DNA of 64,000 nt from Nannochloropsis salina CCMP1776 (taxonomy: Eukaryota > Sar > Eustigmatophyceae > Eustigmatales > Monodopsidaceae): positions 767,881 through 831,880 of the forward strand of contig SDOX01000011.1 of the NCBI GenBank assembly GCA_004565275.1, read 5' to 3'. The notes under the pieces were generated by a model, which saw only the letters and a list, made by a program, of their open reading frames with translations, searched no databases and was not told where the DNA came from. How positions within the stretch are numbered: position 1 is the stretch's first letter; each line of letters starts with the position of its first letter. Below, piece by piece: positions 12,213-21,778 of this stretch. Both the position numbers and the translations under genes were made by a program.

Positions 12213-12383
12213 AAAATAGTGTAAGAGAGGAACAGAAATAGAAATTGCGCGTGAGGTTCAGCCGGAAATGAATGTGGCGAGTACTTTTGTGTGTACATGT
12301 TCACATTCGTCATTCCCGCCATTGCATACAGATCGTGCTTGTTGACCATCCGACTTCCACTTGGCGCACGGCAAAACTTGGTT

Positions 12384-13015
12384 ATGTCATCGGTCTCGCA
12401 GATCGCAAAGCACAAAGAGCAACGGGGCGCGAGTTTTGTAAAAAAGCCAAGCCTTTTTCAGTCCTTACTGAAGCCGGGATGGGAATCGGCTGAGATCGTC
12501 ATTCCTTTCTTGCATCGATGTTTGGCCGCGCTTCTGGCTGTGCTGCTATACACAGCACAGCATAATGAAGGTCACGTCCGTTTCCACCTCCTTGTTATGT
12601 CGGCTCTGACTTTGGGACTGTGGGGCTCCGTGACATGGTATGTATGTGCTGTGTATGCTTTGTAAAGGTTGGAGTAAGACATATGCCGTGCATAATGATT
12701 TACCTGATATGCTTCCTAGGAAGAGCTAAATTCATATACGCAGGCATTAGAAACGTTAAAAAAAATATCGAGAACCATTTGACATTCAGGGACAACCAAA
12801 GACTTCTTTTACAATTTTGCGCCATTTTATATTCCAGGTTTATACGAGAGTATCGTAAGGCCCTCGCTCTTTCTAAAAAGGAAGGCAACTCGAGGGAAAT
12901 GGCGGCTGTGTCTTCACCACGACGCAGCACTAATAAATCGGGAATATTTGACACGAAAAATACGGCTCCTACGAATGGAAGACTTGAAAATTCATCATCG
13001 CGGTACACGGATTGA
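12384..13015 (+). CDS. Pkr1-like small membrane protein, candidate V-ATPase assembly factor
   Basis: Two exons, 12384-12637 and 12838-13015, join in phase 2 through GTATGT...CCAG. The join completes a Trp codon in the conserved-looking VTWFIREY segment, and the product is 143 aa. An N-terminal LLKPGWE stretch precedes two adjacent hydrophobic segments (about residues 43-60 and 68-86). A WF..E basic helix and a polar, Ser-rich tail follow. This order (S/T-P-G loop, paired hydrophobic segments, W-x-x-x-E/R exit) resembles yeast Pkr1, an ER protein that helps assemble the V-ATPase. The likeness is by eye and the tail is longer than expected. It ends 388 bases from the convergent gene downstream. 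Confidence 0.55.
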
Positions 13016-13403
13016 ATGCAGCACGACTCAGTCCTTGCAGTTCACGCAGCAAATAAGACCAAAGGACGCTGCTACCAGAATTTGCAAAGAAAGAAATGTT
13101 ATTCTATTGATCAAATGATTGACGGGCGCCTGTGCCGGAAGTCATTTTGAAGCTTTTAGAAGGTACACAATCGATTAGATAGTTTGTAATCGCCCCTGAC
13201 AGGAAGTTGTTTCATTTGATTTTTTCTTTTCATTTGTGGACATGCTCTGGCTTCCTTACAATGGTTATGTCGTCATCACAATGTGCTTGGCATGCAACTG
13301 GATAAAAAGGTTGTCTTGGCGCTGGGATCATCTTTTAAAGATGTCAGTACCACGGCCACGCGCAGAAGGCACTCACGTGAGGCCTCTGCCAGCAGCTCCG
13401 CGT
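13016..13403. other. Convergent intergenic spacer
   Basis: This spacer lies between two convergent spliced genes. I see no further gene in it. Confidence 0.5.
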
Positions 13404-14446
13404 CTAAAGCAGCATTGGTTGTCCTACATGAGGCAATAAGTGATATGAGTCATATTCACTGAGGTTGAGGAGGGAAAAAGGAGCATAATCATCCTTGTTC
13501 AATCCCATCTTTTCCCCTAGTGTATGCTTACTTTAATAGAAGCGTGAGAGCGGCCCCATTGTTGCTTATTCCGTTGTTCCTCAAAAACCGACCGATTTTC
13601 GATACTTCCTTTCGTCTGATTAAGGCAATGTCAGCCTTGCGTTCTTTCGTATCATCAACTCGTCCGATAGGAAACATGTGTTCTGTGGTGCAGGGATGTT
13701 GCACATCAATATAGATGAAGTGGGATCAGAGCGAAATGATCTCTCAACAAGTTACATGCTTATGCTTTCGCATTCGAGAAAGCATTACTTGCACATTCTA
13801 TTAATGCAAAGCACATCATGCGGGTGAGCTGTGACGAGCTAGCTATATCTCCTTGATCCCTGAGATCTCACGTATATTACCTCTGGTAGAGCTTCGAAAT
13901 TGCGCCCCGCCATCACTCTGCAGCGAAAGAGATCTTGATCGCATGAGTCCCGCCTCATCAACTACGTAAATTTCGCTCACCACAGAACGATGTTCGCCAT
14001 TATTGTTGATCCGCAAACCAACTTGACCGATTCCTGTTCAGATTAGCAGATGATCATGTGATCGTAGAAAATTTGATGTATCTGGGTTAGAGTATAGACA
14101 AATCTTACAAGAAGGCCAGGAAACTCCTTTAGGTCGCTAACTTTTCGTAAAAATGTGAAAAAAAATATTTGTTGTCGGTTAAGAGGCATCGTATGTCTAC
14201 TACCCCTTTCTTTCAAGGCAACTTACCTGTATCGAACATGTCAAGAGACAGTTGAGCCTCGCCTACCAGACAACCAATATTCTGAGTACTCCTTTTTTCT
14301 ATAGGGTTACATGTGAACCCTAAACTTGTGGAAAAAGATGGTATAGCTCTTGTATTGACGCTTGCAGCAAAAGTAGGAACAGCGACGCCTTGTAAGGTGA
14401 CCAATGTAAGAAGGAACACCCGGCTGAATGACATGTGACCGCTCAT
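13404..14446 (-). CDS. Unrecognised 192-residue protein with signal peptide or plastid presequence
   Basis: Four exons on the minus strand, 14446-14227, 14033-13881, 13682-13532 and 13458-13404, join without a break in phases 1, 1 and 2. All acceptors are CAG, and the last is preceded by a strong pyrimidine tract. Three donors follow GTAAGT, GTAATA and GTAAGC. The N-terminus is a clear signal peptide (SFSRVFLLTLVTLQGVAVP) followed by TFAAS, close to the plastid cleavage pattern. The rest is mixed alpha/beta, with a DTGIGQVGLRINNNGEHR turn-rich stretch about residues 72-89 and a basic KERKAD...RRKE segment near residue 145. I do not recognise a family. If exon 3 is not spliced, the donor itself supplies an in-frame TAA, giving a product about 18 residues shorter. 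Confidence 0.6.
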
Positions 14447-15237
14447 ATTGCTGAGATTCGATAAGGTATACCAACAATGGACTGGTCAGCAGCCTGCTAT
14501 GAGATGTGTGCGGAGGGAAGTTTGAAGAGAAAGTGGTTGATCAGAATTCGTTTGCGCGGATAAATGGTTTTTACAGGGGTTCTCAAAAGGGAAACGGAGA
14601 AAGTTTGAACGGCTTATTAAGGTCATGACTATTCATATAGACAAGATGAGGAAGCCGATACTGGTCGAGAGATCGAAGCCAAATAATCGCGTCAAATGCA
14701 TTGGAGCCTACTCAACGGGCGGGCGGGTAATAACACAAGAAGAACTCCGTTAAAAAAATCAAGTAACAAGATACGACTTGTACTCGAGGAAAAGAGGACT
14801 TTTATGTCGTTGTATAAGGAACGAGCAATATGTAAGCACTACAGAGACGTTGCAATGCGCAACAGTCAGCAACGTCGCAGAGATTCCTCAAAGATACGTA
14901 TGGGAATTTATATTTCCGTTGAAGGCAGTTGAGGGCGGTTGAGTAGGATCGGGCGAGAGCGGTGATTCAAATTTCCAAATCATCGCGGCTGCGACGCGAA
15001 GAACACGCGGCGACAGCCGAAAACAGTTTGAAAGAAGTTTGGTGAGAAAAATGGTAGAGAATAATAAGAAACCATTCAAAGAAGAAAAAGAATTGCAGGT
15101 GTCACACAGCTCACGGAAGTGATCTCACTTTTTTCGCCATTTTAGTGGGCTGATATCTGTTACTTGGTCAAATGCTTACTCCAGCAACATCATCCACCAT
15201 GGTAGCCCTTCATCATGCATGCAGTGTGTAGAAAACA
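14447..15237. other. Intergenic region
   Basis: About 790 bases lie between two minus-strand genes. A 63-residue minus-strand ORF (14888-15079) has a hydrophobic start but no other support. The promoter of the 13404-14446 gene should be here. Confidence 0.4.
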
Positions 15238-17850
15238 TCATATATGTGCAATGGTCGAGCAGAGGAAGACGAGCACATGCTTCGGCAGCGTGACTTCACA
15301 ATCAGCAGCCAAAAGGTGTCTAGCTGCGCTCACCTTCTGTAAGAGGCGAGAGTAAGTCTCACAGCTTTTTATGGGGTCATCGTAGATTCCAGCCTGCCTT
15401 ATCTCGTCCGAAAATTGCGCAACATCTAAGAAAAGTTGTAATCTTATCTTGTCGGAATCTGAAAGCGCCTGTGCCGCCATTGATGTGCCCATAACATTGC
15501 GGTCCGCATTCTCGGATGAAATGCTCATGGGCTTGATGCTGCGTTGTTTTCGCTTTCTGAGAGCGTCCTCCATTTGTTCTATGGAATCAAGTACTTCCTG
15601 AGTGGCCTCTGTGTATTTAATCAAAACCGCTTCCAAAACCTGGACTTTCCATCCTGGATCTTCAAGTGCAAAAGACGGGACTTTTCCACGCTGTTCCACA
15701 TCAAACCCGCGGAGTGCTTCCAGAATGTTTTCCACATAGGGAGATGCCCGTTCCGGGGGTCGCTTGTTGGTCATGCGATACTGTGCCGTAACACCGTGTA
15801 CTGCTTCCAAAATCACCACGCACTGTCCAACAACGTGGGAAATGATCCCCTGCCACCCCTTCCGCACCAGAGCCCCAAATGGAAGCAAGGCTTCAGAGAG
15901 GCCTTCTTGCAGAGAAGATTGAAGCTTCATAGCGCTTTCGTCCGCCAATTCAGAAGAAACTGCTGAAGCTGCGGTAGAAATTCGGTCAAAAGTACTTGCT
16001 CGATGCACTCCAAGTAGAACATGTCTTTCAATATGTTTTTGAGCTGACGTCTGACAAAGAATCCAAGCATCCCAAGAGATGTTGACTAAAGTCTCGACAT
16101 TGGCGCGAGGACTATTACTTTTATCGTTGTTGCCACATTCGTAATTTGCTGCCATTATTGGTTCCCCAATATGATAGTTATCGAAAACTTTCTTGCACCA
16201 CAGGCGAAAGCGACCGATGAGTTGCAGAGTAAGCTTAAAAAACCGTGCAGTTAAGGGCAGAAGAAAGATATCAGGATCCCAAAGTCTCAGGATAGTGCAC
16301 CAGACAGTCGAAAAAATAGGATTACAGAAGCTTGGTTGGTATGCATCTTGCCGTTCCCCCGATATGTTGCTACCATAAAAACCCGATCTAAAGAGATCTG
16401 TCATCTGAATACTGGTGCCTTTTCCGCCATTTTCTTCTGTATGCATCAACCGCAGGACATCTAGTGCCGAATCCAAGGCTCGATCGACAGCCGAAGATAT
16501 TTCACTGAAGCGTAAATGAAAATACACTGACAGATTCCATCGGCTTTGAAATTCCTTGGTTTCCTCGTGCGATAATATCCGCGCACGTAGTCTATCAGTA
16601 TTCTCCGGGCCCGTCAGCGTGGCGAGCTCATCCAGGAAAGTCATAGAGGCGACATAATTCGTGTGCAGGATACTTGCAATTCCAGGGGCAAAAATAGAAG
16701 CCAGTCGGCAACAAAGTGCCTGTTGAACAGGTCTCCACACAGAATTGCATACAAAGTCCAGGCAAGGATATCGAGGATCAAGGGCATCCGCCCAGCATGT
16801 CGAGGATTCCGCGATGGGATGAGCACATTCTTCCCCAATCATCAGGACCTGCCGAAGATTTCGTTGCACGTAGCGCATGCATGCTAAATAGATTTTCGTC
16901 AGCCCAGAACATGATCCTCGAGCCCCACCGTCTAAGCGACTCTGCGTGAAGTTTGACTCTACAAAAGGCAACATAATCATGCGAGCAATATGCTTTTCTG
17001 CTTCGCCACCGCGGCCGAGAGCGTTGTAAGCCCTCAGACAGTGTCGCAATGCCCTCTCATTGACAGAAACATAATATTTTCTTTCTGAGGAGCTTTCTCG
17101 CTCCTCATCAAGGTCTAGCGGAATAATCAGGTCCTCAGGACAAACCACAGAGCGAAAAATCGTCCCGAGACGCAGCAGCAGTTTTTTTTCGACATGGAGG
17201 AGGCGCAAACCCATGTCTTGCGCAGTCGGCATGCCATCCTCTTCCTGACTTTTTGTAAAGCAATGGATGTTTGCCGTCAAAGACACCAATGCCTGAGAAA
17301 TGCTTTCCAGAACCTTGCAATGTTCCACTAATTCAGAAGGTCCGATGCCCTCCCTCGGATCATGCACGAATCCCTTTGCTTTCGCTGGACCATTGAAGCT
17401 AATTATGCCACTATCAAAAATGCTGCCTGACATCGCCAGAAAATCATCTGCACCTCTAAGTGTACATAAGAATCTGACTCGCTTCTCGAGTATTGCTTTC
17501 CTATTCTCGAGTTGTGTTCGCTCCACTAAACGATTGAGCAAGATTTGACGCTTCATCGCTGCGAAGTCGCGGGTTTGACGGACGTGCCCAACAATCTCAT
17601 TGAGTGGAGCGCGGATTTCTAAGACTTCTGCGTCAATGCCAGAGAGGCGAGAAGATAAGTTAAGATAATCTGCCAGGTCCCGGTTGATGACTTGATAGAG
17701 CTCTTCCCGCACATCGCGCTGGTAACCCTGCAAATGATCTCTGAGAACCTCCAAGGATGCGACTTCTGTAACTGACGTTACAAGAGCAGCAGGGTCAAAT
17801 AGCTCACTCGAGAAATTACTTGTGTCAAAACAATACTTTCCAGTGCTCAT
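15238..17850 (-). CDS. COG2: Conserved oligomeric Golgi complex subunit 2
   Basis: This is a single-exon, 870-aa protein. The ATG at 17850 was chosen because it gives MSTGKYCFDTSNF, and the frame upstream reaches only a GTG. The N-terminal 100 residues carry the COG2 signature: a CFD start, a FDPAALV segment, LRDHLQGYQRDVREELYQVI and a DLADYLNLSSRL heptad region. Together these make the coiled-coil leg that assembles with COG1, COG3 and COG4. The long C-terminal part is alpha-helical, as in other CATCHR tethers. COG tethers recycling vesicles to the Golgi and so maintains glycosylation enzymes. The protein is longer than the animal form (about 740 aa), chiefly through insertions in the C-terminal half. 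Confidence 0.88.
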   Translation of the reverse strand: MSTGKYCFDTSNFSSELFDPAALVTSVTEVASLEVLRDHLQGYQRDVREELYQVINRDLADYLNLSSRLSGIDAEVLEIRAPLNEIVGHVRQTRDFAAMKRQILLNRLVERTQLENRKAILEKRVRFLCTLRGADDFLAMSGSIFDSGIISFNGPAKAKGFVHDPREGIGPSELVEHCKVLESISQALVSLTANIHCFTKSQEEDGMPTAQDMGLRLLHVEKKLLLRLGTIFRSVVCPEDLIIPLDLDEERESSSERKYYVSVNERALRHCLRAYNALGRGGEAEKHIARMIMLPFVESNFTQSRLDGGARGSCSGLTKIYLACMRYVQRNLRQVLMIGEECAHPIAESSTCWADALDPRYPCLDFVCNSVWRPVQQALCCRLASIFAPGIASILHTNYVASMTFLDELATLTGPENTDRLRARILSHEETKEFQSRWNLSVYFHLRFSEISSAVDRALDSALDVLRLMHTEENGGKGTSIQMTDLFRSGFYGSNISGERQDAYQPSFCNPIFSTVWCTILRLWDPDIFLLPLTARFFKLTLQLIGRFRLWCKKVFDNYHIGEPIMAANYECGNNDKSNSPRANVETLVNISWDAWILCQTSAQKHIERHVLLGVHRASTFDRISTAASAVSSELADESAMKLQSSLQEGLSEALLPFGALVRKGWQGIISHVVGQCVVILEAVHGVTAQYRMTNKRPPERASPYVENILEALRGFDVEQRGKVPSFALEDPGWKVQVLEAVLIKYTEATQEVLDSIEQMEDALRKRKQRSIKPMSISSENADRNVMGTSMAAQALSDSDKIRLQLFLDVAQFSDEIRQAGIYDDPIKSCETYSRLLQKVSAARHLLAADCEVTLPKHVLVFLCSTIAHI

Positions 17851-19540
17851 GGCGACCTTGGATGGTGTGGTTGGTATGTGATGTAAACATGAAAGGAAGG
17901 AAAACTGATTGAGAAACCTGAAGAACAAGCGGGGCACAATGCATTTTTATCTGGAGAACAGCTGTCTGTACGAATTTCCGTTCATTGAGAAGCTTCAGGA
18001 TGCTCCATCAAAGTGAACTCGCGTTTTGTTCCCACGCAGGGGGAATCATCGCCCATGGTCCTCCGGGATGATCGCCGACCGCGTTGCTTCCGGGTATCGT
18101 GAGCCGAATGGCGGGGAATGGCCAGGATTATCACTCGACCTGTCATGTAGACGTCGAGTCTGCGATAGCGACACATCTCGGCGTTTGCAGCGTATGCAGG
18201 TAATTAACGCGATCTGAGGTCAGGGGAGGAGAACTAGCGATAGCAACAATGTCTATTTGTGGGCCCTGGTCCTTTTTTCGCCCAAAAATTGAGGGAAGAG
18301 CACGAACGCTTCTCGACCTTTTCGCGCCCCTTATACTTCTTAATTCGTTCCGCCTTCCTGTCTTTACAAACAACCAAAGTTTTAATGTCAAAGTATAGGA
18401 AGGCCAGAATATGGCCAACCTTCGGCAAACGTATATGCCACAAGCAAGTATCAGTGGCAGCGGGCCAGGCAGCGGCTAAGACCGTGAGTGGCGAGATGGA
18501 TGACACCTGACCAAGTAATTAGAAAATGATTGAGCTTTTAAGGCTTACTATTGATAGGGTCGATTTTGGGACTGAAAAAGTAGTGTTGAAGTCGAGAAAG
18601 GATTAAGGGATGCGCTCATGGTATGCCCCATTCGGCACGAAACACGGGCCATCTCTCGCGGCGTTTTCGAGCTCCTTCGTGGGCCATTCTAGCTCGCCTT
18701 GATCTGCTCAGTTTTCTTTTCTGCCTTGTTTATGTGTATATTCAAATTTTCTAACCCAAGAACCACCGTACATCCCCCTATGTCGAATGCTCAAAAAGTC
18801 GCGACATGTCGACTTTGAAAACGGGGCGACAATGTCAGGTCGACATCACGATTCCAATGTCGTGTCAGCCCTGAAATCGGCTCTGAAATGGCACAAAGTT
18901 GGCGGGCGGAGATTTATGGCCATCCTACACCCATGAAATAGAACACTGAATACGCCTCAATAAGGGAATGTAATGATGTGATCATATCTATTCTGTGAGT
19001 CGGCTCGGCCTTCCCTCTCACTCTAGGATGGCGCTATGGTTCATGTAGGGTGGACTTTAGCGTTGTGCTACAAGTACGTAGAATTAAATTCTAGGCATCG
19101 AGCAAGAGTGGACTGCATTATTTCTTTTCTTGAGTCGCATGTTCCTTCAAACGCTCATCGGCCTGCAAATACGGATTGCCAATCTTTTACCACGGTAGCA
19201 ACTCCCCAGTTACGGCGTGCCTGAATTCACCAGAAGTGCTCAGCTTCAGCTCATCTGCCTGCCGGATAAGCCCTGTTTTAAGGTATGGGAAGGTACAATA
19301 GTCTCACATCCGATTTTTGAGTCATTTATCAGCCAGGATAATTGCTGTTAAGAGTTTGCTACACAGTTGCACAAGCCGATAGGTAACAAATAATATGATC
19401 CACAGCATGTGCGAAACTTTCTACATATTTTCATGAAGCCCATCCATCGCTTGGTGCTCATGCCCATGTAGTAATGTAGATCTTCTTGCTATTGATTTAA
19501 ATATAAATCTCTATAAAACTAAGCGCATAGTTCATACAGA
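17851..19540. other. Intergenic region upstream of COG2
   Basis: About 1.7 kb. A plus-strand ORF at 18068-18199 ends in a usable donor, and another at 18259-18510 ends in a stop, but I could not join them in phase. The rest is AT-rich with no recognisable gene. Confidence 0.4.
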
Positions 19541-20280
19541 CTAATGCAGACCTTGAGCGCTCGTAGCTGGAGAAATGATGCCTTTTTCGCCCCAATACAG
19601 TTTTGTCATATCGGTTTTCACAAATCCGGGATGCAAAACCAGTACGGCGATGCCTTTATGCAGCAGGTCTAAAGACAAGCTTTTACCCGCTATATTTAAA
19701 GCTGCTTTGCTCATCCTATAGCCGTAGGATCCCCCAGACGTATTATCTTCGACCGAGCCCATGCGGCTTGTCACAAGTAATACCTGTTTTGAAGAAATGA
19801 AAAGTTTTCATCCTGCACACACTTTTACCTGTTATCTATTGAATCGGTATCGGCTTCCGGCAACGTAGATAGAGCCTTAGATAGACTCACCTTACTACCT
19901 CGTTTTAGACTAGGAAGGAAGGATTGTACGCAACGGAGTGGGCCGACTGCGTTTGTCTCGAAAGATCGAAGAATCTGACCGTAATTCAGACCTCCCACTA
20001 AACTGTCTTCAATGCCATCACCGATTCCGGCATTAAGCCACAGATTGTCCACCGTGCCCAAGTTATATGCGCCCAGACGGCGCATGTCTTCCTCGACTGT
20101 AATGTCCATGTTCTCCATCACTTTCCACAGTCCTAGGGCTTTTAGCTCATCAGATGCTTTCCTGCACACCCCCACTACGCGATCTCCTCGGATGTGAAGT
20201 TGCTTGCAAAGCTCAAGCCCGATGCCACGATTGCACCCGATAACAATGGATGTCGTGAATGCTGATGAGATACCCTTCAT
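19541..20280 (-). CDS. Short-chain dehydrogenase/reductase, CsgA-like
   Basis: The exons are 20280-19891 and 19783-19541, joined in phase 0 at GSK/VLLVTSR through a 107-base GTGAGT...ACAG intron. The product is 210 aa. The Rossmann glycine motif is GCNRGIG (about residues 14-20). LNAG, a catalytic Ser in VTSRMGS and the YGYRMSK catalytic Tyr/Lys pair follow in the normal order. The family reduces or oxidises carbonyl/alcohol substrates with NAD(P)H. The C-terminus stops soon after SPATSAQGL, where relatives usually continue for another 20-30 residues, so a last small exon downstream may have been missed. The ATG at 20280 is preceded by a pyrimidine-rich acceptor, suggesting an intron in the 5' leader or an unseen upstream exon. 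Confidence 0.85.
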
Positions 20281-20770
20281 CTCAGCTCTTGATACCAAAT
20301 CTGGAGAAATAGGAGATTCGAATTGAGCGCTTGTACGAACCAATGCAAGACCAGCTGAGCAGTATTGTCACATGTGAAACTATGGCCAGGCTTTCTCCAC
20401 TTTGTAACAGCGACGTCGCTGATTTCCAGCTCACAGAGAAAAGGGGTTTTACATTTACGTCCTATGTTCCGTTCTGTACAAATAGTGTGCTTGCGACTAT
20501 GAACATCACAAACTTTTCCATCCACGAAATGGATAGCTCAAAAAGTCACCTGGAAAATGCACATCAGCCACCCTAAAGAGCATGAATAATCCTTTGCTTG
20601 CCTAGTTCCACGACAAAAGATGAGGACCAACGCAATAGAAGATTGACCAAGTCATACATGATTTACGGCTCCAAGCTGTCTCTTTCTCGCCCCCGGAGCT
20701 TTATTGCCCATGTATGTGTGATTGATATATACAAGTCCGTCTTCACTCGCTCTCCTGCCACACCGCTGCA
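20281..20770. other. Intergenic spacer
   Basis: This spacer lies between two minus-strand genes. It holds the dehydrogenase 5' leader and possibly an untranslated exon. I see no other gene in it. Confidence 0.5.
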
Positions 20771-21778
20771 TCAATCATTCAAAAGGCTACGAATATAGCT
20801 GGGTGTGGAACAATCTTTGTAATGGAGAGTGGAATACTTCACCGAATCTAGGAGCTGCCGCGCCAACATCGCGTCGCTTCTTGACGCTTCTTCCTCCTTC
20901 CGAAGGATGCGGAGGCACTTACGCGTGCGGACTGGTGACCGGCGGGTAAACACTCCCGCCTCGCTCACCCGATCATAAATAACAACAGACGAGGTCATGA
21001 CCCGCAAAGCGAAACGGCGAAGTTCATCGCCCAATCCTGGTCTCAAGGCCAAGTCACACGACACATTCGCCAGCAGCCCTACAAGCTGCAGGGCATGACA
21101 GAGCGAGTCAGGGCTGCCAGACACCTCCCCAAGAGATCTAAGAGCCTTCTCAACTGTCACAGTCATCGGCAAACCTTGCGCAATGAAGAGAGATATCATT
21201 CCTGCCTCTGCTTCTTGAACTTGCACCTCACCATCCGGCATTCTAGGTGCCATTTTGTTCAAATATCGCCGATAGTACGAGAAGTCATTCTGTATGGAGG
21301 GTTTTCTCATCTTCTCGAAGTCGAATGAAAGAGAGAAATCCAGTATATCAGCCAATACCTTCATAAGCGCGTGGTTCCTCCTTAGATTATTTCGCCGTGC
21401 TATGAGATAGCTTAAAAGTTGTGGCAGCTCTTGACTAAGGCATATTGAAAGAGCGTGAGCCCTCTTGATGTTTGCAACACCAGGCATAAGGCATGCAAAA
21501 GCCTGCAACTGAAGTGCCTCATTACTTGGCGCCTTCATCGCCGCGCGCAGAAGCTCAGTATTGTCTTGATACTCACGCACAGCACGGATACAACAAACGC
21601 TTTCCTGTAGAAGTCCTTTCATGATTTGGTGCAGCTTTTCCCCTTGAACATCATCCGTGGGCGTTCTTCCTGCTGTTGAAGTTACATCGTTGCATATATG
21701 ATCCAGGAGGAGCTCGTCCGCGCCAATATCCCGACTACTTCCTCCTGCGCATCCTCGGATGCTCATGAGCTGCCCCAT
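20771..21778 (-). CDS. CYRI/FAM49 family protein, Rac1-binding regulator
   Basis: This is a single-exon, 335-aa protein, close to the usual 320-325. The ATG at 21778 gives MGQLMSIRGC, with Gly2 and Ser6 fitting N-myristoylation; animal FAM49 proteins also begin MGxLL and are myristoylated. The diagnostic core KMRKPSIQNDFSYYRRYLNKM is nearly identical to the family signature, and the C-terminal helices (RVMTSSVVIYDRV, then SLLND at the end) align in order. In animals CYRI binds active Rac1 and restrains the SCAR/WAVE complex that drives Arp2/3 actin branching. Whether this alga keeps those partners is not shown here. Confidence 0.88.
   Translation of the reverse strand: MGQLMSIRGCAGGSSRDIGADELLLDHICNDVTSTAGRTPTDDVQGEKLHQIMKGLLQESVCCIRAVREYQDNTELLRAAMKAPSNEALQLQAFACLMPGVANIKRAHALSICLSQELPQLLSYLIARRNNLRRNHALMKVLADILDFSLSFDFEKMRKPSIQNDFSYYRRYLNKMAPRMPDGEVQVQEAEAGMISLFIAQGLPMTVTVEKALRSLGEVSGSPDSLCHALQLVGLLANVSCDLALRPGLGDELRRFALRVMTSSVVIYDRVSEAGVFTRRSPVRTRKCLRILRKEEEASRSDAMLARQLLDSVKYSTLHYKDCSTPSYIRSLLND

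Noticed and set aside
18259-18510. Plus-strand ORF after a possible exon at 18068-18199
   Set aside because: No acceptor joins the two in phase, and the peptide matches nothing, so I left it as intergenic.
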